Made by a program: the position numbers and the translations under genes
Notes under the pieces: generated by a model
Told to the model about the DNA's origin: nothing
What the model saw: the letters and a program-made list of their open reading frames with translations, nothing else
Database searches by the model: none
Source: ANME-2 cluster archaeon
GTDB lineage: Archaea > Halobacteriota > Methanosarcinia > Methanosarcinales > Methanocomedenaceae
DNA: 5,117 nucleotides
Assembly: GCA_023544495.1 (NCBI GenBank)
Contig: JAMJFV010000142.1
Span: forward strand, 1-5,117
Direction of reading: 5' to 3'
Part shown: piece by piece, positions 1-5,117 of the stretch
Numbering within the stretch: the stretch's first letter is position 1
Layout of the letters: every line of letters begins with the position of its first letter

Positions 1-265
1 TTTTTTTATTATTCTTAGCATCTTCTTTTAAATCATTCGTATGATTCCAAAAACAAGTTGCTCCACTGGATAATAATGATATTAGAATTCCTAACAATAA
101 TATGTACATCTTGGCAATAGATAAATCAGAGAATTTGGTAGAAATAAAAAAAAGGGTAAAACAAAAAAAAGGAATTGGGGCAAAAATTGAGAATGGTGTG
201 AAACTCTGTTCAATAATACGAAATGTTCTCCGCATTCTAATATTTTGCCAAATTTCCATTTCCAT
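1..265 (-). CDS. Hypothetical membrane protein, open frame cut by left window edge
   Basis: From ATG at 265 the minus strand stays open for 88 codons to the window edge, with no stop seen. The N-terminus is basic (RMRRTFR, 10-16). A hydrophobic, phenylalanine-rich segment spans about 22-43 and a second about 53-73 (MYILLLGILISLL). An Asn/Lys/Asp-rich hydrophilic tail follows. That pattern fits a two-helix membrane protein. If translation starts at Met53 (ATG at 109), it looks like a short signal-bearing or anchored peptide with Cys71, although the residues before the cysteine are not a good lipobox. No ribosome binding site precedes either start. Base composition is much lower in G+C than in the ilv genes, and no family is recognised. 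A plus-strand 57-codon frame overlaps it (102-275) but looks less protein-like. Confidence 0.35.
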   Translation of the reverse strand, partial: MEMEIWQNIRMRRTFRIIEQSFTPFSIFAPIPFFCFTLFFISTKFSDLSIAKMYILLLGILISLLSSGATCFWNHTNDLKEDAKNNKK

Positions 266-276
266 TAGAAAATAAT

Positions 277-363
277 TTAATAAGCAAACATCTTAGTGTT
301 CTCAAAGATTTCCTGTGCTGCTTTTTCTTCTTCCTTTTTCTTATCGTTACTATTTTTTTTCAT
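277..363 (-). CDS. Small Lys/Glu-rich hypothetical ORF, 28 codons
   Basis: I do not recognise this product. It begins MKKNSNDKKKEEEKAAQEIF, is highly charged and probably helical, and ends in MFAY and TAA (279-277). GGAGAG (377-372) stands eight bases before the ATG, resembling the ilvC site, and a TATA box lies about 80 bases upstream. The frame stays open for 20 codons before the ATG, back to a TAA at 426-424, and that stretch (it includes PELNNLWREYY) reads like protein but has no ATG, GTG or TTG. This could be a genuine small protein, the tail of a decayed gene, or chance in A+T-rich DNA. The next open frame starts 11 bases after its stop. Confidence 0.3.
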   Translation of the reverse strand: MKKNSNDKKKEEEKAAQEIFENTKMFAY

Positions 364-440
364 GTAGTATTCTCTCCATAAATTATTTAATTCAGGACCA
401 TCATCATTATTGTGATGACTTGATTATGTAAAGGTTTACT

Positions 441-450
441 AATATATAAA
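441..450 (-). promoter_or_regulatory. Archaeal TATA box (box A), minus strand
   Basis: The minus strand reads TTTATATATT, containing a full TTTATATA box A. With usual archaeal spacing, transcription would start near 420-425, after the ilvC terminator and about 60 bases before the small ORF at 363. The upstream bases (GATACG) are a weak BRE. The A+T-rich setting makes a chance match possible. Plus-strand use would fire into the antisense of ilvC and fits the consensus less well. Confidence 0.45.
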
Positions 451-490
451 CGTATCGAAATTATTCCAATCAATATTTTCCCAATACTGG

Positions 491-533
491 AAAAATAGAA
501 AAAATATGAGCTCAATCCTTATCAGGATTGAGC
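491..533 (-). terminator. Hairpin plus T-runs across the ilvC stop codon
   Basis: On the minus strand GCTCAATCCT (533-524) and AGGATTGAGC (519-510) form a perfect 10-bp stem with loop GATA. The ilvC TGA stop (514-512) lies inside the 3' arm. Two T-runs follow, six Ts at 504-499 and five at 495-491. Archaeal RNA polymerase terminates mainly at U-rich tracts, so the T-runs alone may suffice, and the hairpin may also protect the 3' end. The position at the end of the last ilv gene, before a change in base composition, supports the call. Confidence 0.7.
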
Positions 534-1513
534 CAGGGCATCATTTCTCTTAATTTCCTGCCTACCACTTCAATAGGATGCTCGTGCTCCATGCGCTCCA
601 TGGCCTTGAGCACCGGGCTGTTTGCTTTACCCTCAAGTACGAACTCCCTGGCAAACTCGCCACTCTGGATCCGATACAGGGCTTCTTCCATAGCAATCCT
701 TGACTCTTCATTTATGATCTGCGGACCAACGGTCATACCGCCGTATTCAGCAGTATTTGACACTGAATCCCACATCCTGGCAAGTCCACCTTCATGGATC
801 AGGTCAACAATAAGCTTCAATTCATGCAAAGTCTCGAAGTAGGCTATCTCGGGCTGGTAACCGGCATCTACAAGAGTTTCGAACGAAGCCTTTATCATGC
901 TGACCGTACCACCGCACAGGTCCACCTGCTCACCAAACAGGTCGGTCTCAGTCTCCTCCAAAAACGTAGTCTCGATCACACCGGCCCTGGTGCATCCAAT
1001 ACCCCTTGCATAGGCCAGTCCTATCTGCCTGGCCGTACCGGTGGCATCCTGGTATACTGCAAGCAGGCCTGGCACGCCATTACCTTCAACATATGTCCGC
1101 CTGACAAGATGTCCGGGACTCTTTGGAGCAACCATGAAAACATCTATGTCAGCAGGCGGGACGATCTGGTTGTAATGGATATTGAATCCGTGGGAAAAAG
1201 ACAGTGCATTCCCGGATTCAAGATTAGGAGCAACATCATTTGCATATATAGCTGATGCTATCTCGTCAGGCACAAGCATCTGGACAATATCAGCCGATGC
1301 TGTTGCTTCTGTCACTGTTTTTACATCCAGTCCGTCAGCCTGGGCCTTCGCCCATGAACGGCTGCCTTCCCTGAGCCCTACCACTACATTAAGGCCTGAA
1401 TCATGCAAGTTCTGTGCCTGGGCATGACCCTGGCTTCCATATCCTATTACTGCTATGGTCTTACCTTTCAGTACACCAAGGTCGGCATCCGAATCATAAT
1501 ACATCTTTACCAT
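512..1513 (-). CDS. ilvC: Ketol-acid reductoisomerase, class I (short form)
   Basis: IlvC carries out an Mg-dependent alkyl shift and NAD(P)H reduction. It turns 2-acetolactate into 2,3-dihydroxyisovalerate, and acetohydroxybutyrate into the isoleucine equivalent, directly after IlvBN. The 333 residues fit the short class I enzyme with one knotted C-terminal domain. The N-terminal Rossmann domain has GYGSQGHAQ (24-32). The cofactor loop GLREGSRSW (46-54) carries Arg48, Ser51 and Ser53, which suggests NADPH rather than NADH (inference from the loop rule for this family). His108 and Lys131 (KSPGH) lie in the active site. Metal ligands are Asp191 and Glu195 in TETDLFGEQ, and Glu227 and Glu231 in FETLHEL; Ser252 is the usual substrate contact. 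The AGGAG nine bases upstream supports the first of two nearby methionines. It is the last gene of the operon, and its final codons form half of the terminator hairpin. Confidence 0.97.
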   Translation of the reverse strand: MVKMYYDSDADLGVLKGKTIAVIGYGSQGHAQAQNLHDSGLNVVVGLREGSRSWAKAQADGLDVKTVTEATASADIVQMLVPDEIASAIYANDVAPNLESGNALSFSHGFNIHYNQIVPPADIDVFMVAPKSPGHLVRRTYVEGNGVPGLLAVYQDATGTARQIGLAYARGIGCTRAGVIETTFLEETETDLFGEQVDLCGGTVSMIKASFETLVDAGYQPEIAYFETLHELKLIVDLIHEGGLARMWDSVSNTAEYGGMTVGPQIINEESRIAMEEALYRIQSGEFAREFVLEGKANSPVLKAMERMEHEHPIEVVGRKLREMMPWLNPDKD

Positions 1514-1570
1514 TTATTATCTCTCCTGTACTTGAATTTATATTAATTCTACGATAATTATATCATTATG
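1514..1570 (-). promoter_or_regulatory. ilvN-ilvC spacer with ilvC ribosome binding site
   Basis: This is a 57-base, strongly A+T-rich spacer. AGGAG (1527-1523) lies nine bases before the ilvC ATG at 1513 and favours that start over the ATG three codons later (1504). No hairpin with a T-run is present, so ilvC is probably co-transcribed. A weak TATA-like GATATAATTA (minus strand, about 1555-1564) could give a secondary internal promoter, but it is a poor match to the archaeal consensus. Confidence 0.6.
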
Positions 1571-2068
1571 TTAACGTTCCAATTTCACAATCTTTACACC
1601 GCGATTCATAGATATCTTACCTGTCCGCACCACTTCCACGATACCAAAATTGCGCAAAAGCTTCTCGATAGCATCGATCTTATCACCAGTTCCGGTTACA
1701 GCAACTATCAGGGTCTTAACGCCAACATCAACTATCTGCGCCCTGAAAACATCCACGATCTGTATGATCTCTGAACGATTGCCTTTATCCACCTTAACCT
1801 TGAACATGGCAAGCTCACGATCTATCGCCTCGTCAGGATCGAGGTCACTGACCTTTATCACATCAATCAGCTTGTTCAACTGCTTGGTAACCTGGTCAAG
1901 TACACGGTCGTCACCTGACACTACAATGGTCATCCTTGATATCTCAGGATTATCTGTAATCCCTACTGCCAGGCTTTCAATATTGAATCCCCTGCGGCTG
2001 AACAGTCCGGATACCCTTGCCAGCACACCCGGTTTATTTTCCACCAGCACAGCCAGTGTATGTTTCAT
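1571..2068 (-). CDS. ilvN: Acetolactate synthase, small regulatory subunit
   Basis: IlvN binds the catalytic subunit IlvB, raises its activity and, in characterised homologues, confers feedback inhibition by valine or another branched-chain amino acid. The 165 residues match the usual 160 to 175 of the IlvN/IlvH family. Residues 1 to about 76 form an ACT domain, with the ligand-site signature NKPGVLARVSGLFSRRGFNI at 11-30 (Asn11, Gly14 and Asn29 are the positions normally near the effector). The second, ACT-like C-terminal domain begins near the family motif RELAMFKVKV (84-93). The start is set by the ATGA overlap with ilvB and by GGAGGT seven bases upstream. It ends in TAA, 57 bases before ilvC. 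Nothing is missing or broken; the identity of the inhibitory amino acid cannot be read from the sequence. Confidence 0.96.
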   Translation of the reverse strand: MKHTLAVLVENKPGVLARVSGLFSRRGFNIESLAVGITDNPEISRMTIVVSGDDRVLDQVTKQLNKLIDVIKVSDLDPDEAIDRELAMFKVKVDKGNRSEIIQIVDVFRAQIVDVGVKTLIVAVTGTGDKIDAIEKLLRNFGIVEVVRTGKISMNRGVKIVKLER

Positions 2069-2080
2069 GACTTAACCTCC
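2065..2080 (-). promoter_or_regulatory. ilvN ribosome binding site and ATGA start/stop overlap
   Basis: The last codons of ilvB contain GGAGGT (2080-2075). Seven bases later comes ATGA (2068-2065), in which the ilvN start ATG and ilvB stop TGA share bases. This layout is the usual signature of translational coupling and suits two subunits needed in fixed proportion. Confidence 0.85.
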
Positions 2081-3765
2081 AGGTCAAGTATTTCATTAAT
2101 TGCCGCTCCTGCAGGGACCATAGGGTACACATTCTCTTCCCGCTCAACAACAAAGTCTATTACAGTCGGCCGACCAGATTCAACGGCTTCCTTTAATGCA
2201 GGTTCAACCTCTTCAGGTTTCGTAACTCTCAGACCCAGCGCACCATAAGCTTCCGCCAATTTGACAAAATCAACACTATTATCAATGCAGGTAAAAGAAT
2301 ATCTCCGGTCAAAGAACAGCTCCTGCCACTGCCGGACCATTCCCAGGAAGCCATTATTGAAAATGGCAACGATGACCGGAATGTCGTTCTGTACTACTGT
2401 GGCAAGTTCCTGGCTGTTCATCTGGAACGAACCATCGCCGGAAATGTCAAATACGACCTTATCCGGCCGTCCCATCTTGACACCCATGGAGGCCGGGAAA
2501 CCATAACCCATGGTCCCTAAACCTCCGGAAGAAATGAAGGTCCTTGGCATATTATACTTAAAATATTGTGCCGCCCACATCTGGTTCTGTCCCACCTCGG
2601 TAACTATAATGCTATCCGGGTACAACTGATTTATCATCTCCATGATGTACTGTGGCTTCAATGTGTCATCTTTATGATAATACAGCGGATATTGTATCTT
2701 CCATTTTTCTACCTTCTCGACCCATGCTGCAGTGTTCGTCTTACCGTTCAGTTCTTCGCTGATAGCTTCCGAAAGCATCTTCAGCACTGATTTCGCATTC
2801 CCAACGATCGGGATATCCACCCGCACATTCTTCCCTATTTCTGCCGGGTCAATGTCTACATGAATTACCTGAGCATTGGGAGCAAACGATTCTATCTTGC
2901 CCGTAACCCTGTCATCGAACCTGACACCAACAGCTATCAGTACATCGGATTCCTGGATGGCATAATTGGCATACTTTGTGCCATGCATGCCTGGCATCCC
3001 GATGCTCAATGGATTGTCATCCGGAAATGCGCCTTTGCCCATGAGAGTCGTTGTCACGGGTGCTTGAATGGTCTGGGCCAGTTCCAGCAGTTCTTTCGTG
3101 GCTTCGGCTGCAATTATCCCGCCACCAACATAGAGTACGGGTTGCCTGGCTTTTGAAATAACTTCTGCTGCCCTTTTAATTTGCTTTTTATGCCCGATCC
3201 TGGTGGGTTTGTATCCCCTGAGGTCAACCGATTCAGGATACTCGAAATCCAGTTCATCAGTGGTAATGTCCTTGGGGATATCGATAAGGACCGGACCGGG
3301 TCTGCCTGTTGAGGCAATGTGAAAAGCCTCTTTTATGATACGCGGCAGGTCGTTAACATCGGTCACCAGATAGTTATGCTTGGTAATTGGAAGGGTAATT
3401 CCGGTAATATCAGCCTCCTGGAAGGCATCATTCCCGATCATAGAACGTGGTACCTGTCCTGTGATAGCAACTATTGGTATCGAGTCCATATAAGCAGTGG
3501 CAATTCCAGTAACCAGGTTTGTGGCACCAGGTCCCGAGGTTGCAAGGCATACACCCACCTTGCCTGTGGCACGGGCATACCCGTCTGCAGCATGGGCTGC
3601 TGCCTGTTCATGCCTGACAAGTATATGGTTTATGTCTGCATCGAATAATTCATCATAGATAGGTAGCAGTACACCACCAGGGTAACCGAATATAACGTCA
3701 ACTTTTTCGGCGTACAGAGATTCGATAAGGGCTTTTGCCCCGGTCATCCTCGTTGTTTTCCCCAT
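2065..3765 (-). CDS. ilvB: Acetolactate (acetohydroxyacid) synthase, large catalytic subunit
   Basis: IlvB is the thiamine-diphosphate and FAD-dependent catalytic subunit of acetohydroxyacid synthase. It joins two pyruvates to give 2-acetolactate (valine, leucine) or pyruvate and 2-oxobutyrate to give 2-aceto-2-hydroxybutyrate (isoleucine). The 566 residues are normal for the family and intact. In order: the pyrimidine-binding domain with catalytic Glu53 in VRHEQAAAHAADGYAR and the SGPGATN turn (77-83); the central FAD-binding domain with VRFDDRVTGK (281-290); and the diphosphate-binding domain with GDGSFQMNSQ (443-452) running to the NN pair at 470-471, the classical ThDP metal motif. VRQWQE (477-482) holds the tryptophan that lines the herbicide site in plant homologues. 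A GGAGG nine bases before the ATG fixes the start. The gene ends in TGA, overlapping the ilvN ATG, so the two subunits are probably translationally coupled. FAD-loop and neighbour evidence argue against other ThDP enzymes such as pyruvate oxidase or glyoxylate carboligase. Confidence 0.97.
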   Translation of the reverse strand: MGKTTRMTGAKALIESLYAEKVDVIFGYPGGVLLPIYDELFDADINHILVRHEQAAAHAADGYARATGKVGVCLATSGPGATNLVTGIATAYMDSIPIVAITGQVPRSMIGNDAFQEADITGITLPITKHNYLVTDVNDLPRIIKEAFHIASTGRPGPVLIDIPKDITTDELDFEYPESVDLRGYKPTRIGHKKQIKRAAEVISKARQPVLYVGGGIIAAEATKELLELAQTIQAPVTTTLMGKGAFPDDNPLSIGMPGMHGTKYANYAIQESDVLIAVGVRFDDRVTGKIESFAPNAQVIHVDIDPAEIGKNVRVDIPIVGNAKSVLKMLSEAISEELNGKTNTAAWVEKVEKWKIQYPLYYHKDDTLKPQYIMEMINQLYPDSIIVTEVGQNQMWAAQYFKYNMPRTFISSGGLGTMGYGFPASMGVKMGRPDKVVFDISGDGSFQMNSQELATVVQNDIPVIVAIFNNGFLGMVRQWQELFFDRRYSFTCIDNSVDFVKLAEAYGALGLRVTKPEEVEPALKEAVESGRPTVIDFVVEREENVYPMVPAGAAINEILDLEVKS

Positions 3766-3774
3766 CTATATTTT

Positions 3775-3780
3775 CCTCCA
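3775..3780 (-). promoter_or_regulatory. ilvB ribosome binding site
   Basis: The minus strand reads TGGAGG here, followed by nine bases (AAAATATAG) and the ATG at 3765. It supports the first methionine over Met7 (ATG at 3747), which would lie 27 bases from the site. Confidence 0.85.
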
Positions 3781-3781
3781 A

Positions 3782-3835
3782 TCATTGTTCTTTTACATCA
3801 GTATGGCAATGCAGCCAGAATAATAAGGCCAACAT
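3782..3835 (-). CDS. Possible leucine-rich leader peptide upstream of ilvB (speculative)
   Basis: An ATG at 3835-3833 opens a 17-codon frame reading MLALLFWLHCHTDVKEQ and ends in TGA at 3784-3782, two bases before the GGAGG that serves ilvB. Four of its first eight residues are leucine (TTG, TTA, TTA, CTG). Within the frame, TGGC (3817-3814) can pair with GCCA (3807-3804), and a second TGGC (3831-3828) could compete for the same partner. A leucine-rich peptide before a branched-chain operon recalls bacterial attenuation leaders. However, no ribosome binding site precedes its ATG, the hairpins are only 4 bp, and no terminator follows. Attenuation of this kind is not an established archaeal mechanism. 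A chance ORF is the simpler reading. Confidence 0.15.
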   Translation of the reverse strand: MLALLFWLHCHTDVKEQ

Positions 3836-3884
3836 AAGGTGTATTGAGGTAGTGGTTTTACTACATTAATGTTTTTATCATACG

Positions 3885-5117
3885 TTATTTTATCAATCTG
3901 TTTATACCTTCCAGTACAGCTTCAACCGAAGCCATAATGATATCTGTCCTGGCACCCCGTGCAGTAATTACCTTACCCTCACGGCTGAGTTTCACCCTGA
4001 CCTCGACCAGGGCATCAGTACCTCCGGTGATCGAATCAACATGATATTCATCCAGCCTGATATCTGCCACTCCTGCTATACCTTTGCGTAAAGCTGAAAT
4101 AGCTGCATCTACAGGACCGTCGCCCACACCAGCCTCAATCACTTCAATCCCGTTGACCTTCAGCCTTATTGAAGCTGTCGGAGTGACAGTATTGCCTGAA
4201 ACCACGGTAAATTCTTCCAGTTTTACCTTTGCTTCATGAATGATGTTGAGCACAGTTTCTGTTATGGTTTCCAGATCGGCATCAGTAACATGTTTACCCT
4301 TATCTCCGAGCTCTTTTATCCGTATGACGATCTCATCCAGCTGTTTAGAATTGACTTTCAGTCCCAGTTCCTTCAATGCCAGTTCAACAGAGCTTCTTCC
4401 GGCATGTTTACCCAGCACGATCTTGCGTTCCCGGCCAATATCTTCCGGTTTTATTGGTTCATATGTGGACGTATCTGCCAGCAGGCCGTGGACATGGATA
4501 CCTGCCTCATGTGTGAAGGCATTTCCGCCCACGATAGCTTTGTTTGGAGCAACCATGATACCTGTGGACCTGCTCACAAGCCTGGAAGTGGTATAGAGTT
4601 CTTTCAAATTGATGCGGGTATGGTAGCCGTATATGGTCTCCAGCCCCATGACCACCTCTTCAAGTGAAGTGTTACCGGCCCTCTCACCAATACCGTTTAT
4701 GGTAACGTGAGCCTGTGAAGCTCCACCGCGAAGCGCTGCCAGCGTGTTCGCTGTTGCCAGCCCGAAATCATTGTGACAATGGACAGAGACCGGTCTGCCC
4801 AGAATTGACAACTCTCTGAATACTTCAAAGGCTTTCTCAGGTACCAGCAAGCCTACAGTATCACAAAAGGTTATCCTGTTTGCTCCTGCGTCTATCCCGG
4901 CACTGTATAGGGACTTCAGGAAGCCCATATCAGCACGGGAGGCATCCTCTCCGCTGAGTTCCACGATAAGACCATGGTCCCTGGCATACTGCGTAGTTTC
5001 TACGGCCATCCGGGTTACCGTTTCCCGATCCTTTTTGAGTTTGGACCGGATATGCAGGTCTGATACCGGTACCACCAGGTGTATGGAATCTACCTCGCAC
5101 TCAAGTGCAAAATCAAT
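3885..5117 (-). CDS. leuA/cimA: 2-isopropylmalate synthase / (R)-citramalate synthase family (LeuA/CimA), 5'-truncated by window edge
   Basis: This enzyme condenses acetyl-CoA with a 2-oxo acid in the cytoplasm. A LeuA makes 2-isopropylmalate from 2-oxoisovalerate; a CimA makes citramalate from pyruvate, feeding isoleucine. The visible 410 codons start in frame at the window edge and end in TAA (3887-3885). The GTG at 5075 is internal, because the frame continues upstream through family sequence (CEVDSIHLVVPVSDLH). Roughly 80 to 100 N-terminal residues, including the DTTLRDG motif, lie outside. Visible numbering: HCHND with metal-binding His113 and His115; NGIGERAGN ending at Asn149, the third metal ligand; FTHEAGIHVHG at 201-211; a linker; and a C-terminal LeuA-type dimer/regulatory domain (about 300-410) with GVGDGPVDAA near 330-339 and a glycine-rich GGTDA. 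That domain argues against the shorter AksA homocitrate synthase. The text closely resembles M. jannaschii CimA as I remember it, and the ilvBNC neighbours fit an isoleucine role, but LeuA cannot be excluded. Family call is very secure; substrate is not. Confidence 0.95.
   Translation of the reverse strand: MDFALECEVDSIHLVVPVSDLHIRSKLKKDRETVTRMAVETTQYARDHGLIVELSGEDASRADMGFLKSLYSAGIDAGANRITFCDTVGLLVPEKAFEVFRELSILGRPVSVHCHNDFGLATANTLAALRGGASQAHVTINGIGERAGNTSLEEVVMGLETIYGYHTRINLKELYTTSRLVSRSTGIMVAPNKAIVGGNAFTHEAGIHVHGLLADTSTYEPIKPEDIGRERKIVLGKHAGRSSVELALKELGLKVNSKQLDEIVIRIKELGDKGKHVTDADLETITETVLNIIHEAKVKLEEFTVVSGNTVTPTASIRLKVNGIEVIEAGVGDGPVDAAISALRKGIAGVADIRLDEYHVDSITGGTDALVEVRVKLSREGKVITARGARTDIIMASVEAVLEGINRLIK

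Larger units (their letters stand above)
3766..3884 (-). promoter_or_regulatory. Intercistronic leader between leuA/cimA and ilvB
   Basis: These 119 bases separate the upstream synthase from ilvB. They are A+T-richer than the genes on either side. No hairpin followed by a T-run is present, so read-through from the upstream gene is likely. A weak 5-bp stem (GTAGT/ACTAC, 3849-3864) and a 10-base palindrome ACATTAATGT (3863-3872) are visible, but both are short enough to occur by chance. A weak TATA-like stretch (CTTATTATT on the minus strand, around 3819-3827) might support an internal promoter. The segment also contains a leucine-rich 17-codon ORF and the ilvB ribosome binding site, listed separately. 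The gap is long for this otherwise compact operon, which is the main reason to suspect regulation here. Confidence 0.35.

Noticed and set aside
102..275. Plus-strand 57-codon frame starting MYILAIDKSENLVEIKKRVK.
   Set aside because: No ribosome binding site or promoter, much of its lysine comes from two poly-A runs, and it lies opposite the longer minus-strand frame with membrane-protein features. It remains a minor alternative.
401..418. Inverted repeat TCATCA / TGATGA with a 6-base loop in the leader of the small ORF.
   Set aside because: Only six A+T-rich base pairs, with several overlapping ATC/GAT repeats; likely by chance and not a convincing regulatory structure.
439..441. TAG codons near the left end and in the ilvB leader as possible pyrrolysine codons in a methanogen relative.
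   Set aside because: At both places TAG is followed at once by TAA, so read-through adds nothing, and no methylamine methyltransferase gene is present.
364..505. Protein-like fragments on the minus strand upstream of the 28-codon ORF (for example YWENIDWNNFDTFIY, and later PELNNLWREYY), suggesting a frame-broken gene.
   Set aside because: Joining them needs two frameshifts and passage through TAG-TAA; no start codon exists, the first fragment overlaps the terminator and TATA box, and Asn/Tyr/Phe-rich peptides are expected from A+T-rich DNA.
1534..1549. GAATT/AATTC inverted repeat in the ilvN-ilvC spacer.
   Set aside because: Five A+T-rich pairs with no T-run after it; too weak for a terminator or an operator call.
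3114..3317. Open frames inside the ilv genes in other frames or on the plus strand, such as this one inside ilvB.
   Set aside because: They overlap strongly supported enzymes, have no recognisable motifs, and arise from the codon bias of the real frames.

Overview
The window is most likely chromosomal DNA from a euryarchaeon, probably a methanogen or a Methanosarcinales/ANME relative. The partial synthase matches the archaeal LeuA/CimA/AksA group and closely resembles, from memory, the Methanocaldococcus jannaschii citramalate synthase. The ketol-acid reductoisomerase is the short class I form. Strong GGAGG-type ribosome binding sites precede the genes, and a TTTATATA-type archaeal box A is visible. 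The lineage below this level is inference.

All recognisable genes lie on the minus strand, so transcription runs from high to low coordinates. In transcription order they are: a 2-isopropylmalate/(R)-citramalate synthase gene cut at its 5' end by the right window edge (5117 to 3885); a 119-base gap (3884 to 3766) that may hold a leucine-rich 17-codon leader ORF; ilvB (3765 to 2065); ilvN (2068 to 1571), overlapping ilvB by four bases; a 57-base gap; and ilvC (1513 to 512). A perfect 10-bp hairpin followed by T-runs sits across the ilvC stop codon and probably ends the operon.

The genes form the front end of branched-chain amino acid synthesis. The first enzyme condenses acetyl-CoA with pyruvate (giving citramalate, a precursor of 2-oxobutyrate for isoleucine) or with 2-oxoisovalerate (leucine branch). 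IlvB and IlvN form acetohydroxyacid synthase, which uses pyruvate and 2-oxobutyrate and is normally under feedback control through IlvN. IlvC isomerises and reduces the products. Dihydroxyacid dehydratase and the aminotransferase are not in the window.

Positions 1 to 510 differ sharply: about 27 % G+C by manual count against roughly half in the ilv genes. This stretch holds no recognised gene. It does show a good minus-strand TATA box (441-450), a 28-codon Lys/Glu-rich ORF with a ribosome binding site (277-363), and an 88-codon open frame with two hydrophobic segments that runs off the left edge (1-265). These are tentative. I found no mobile element, CRISPR array, tRNA or rRNA, and no clearly novel system; the core of the window is a conserved biosynthetic operon.
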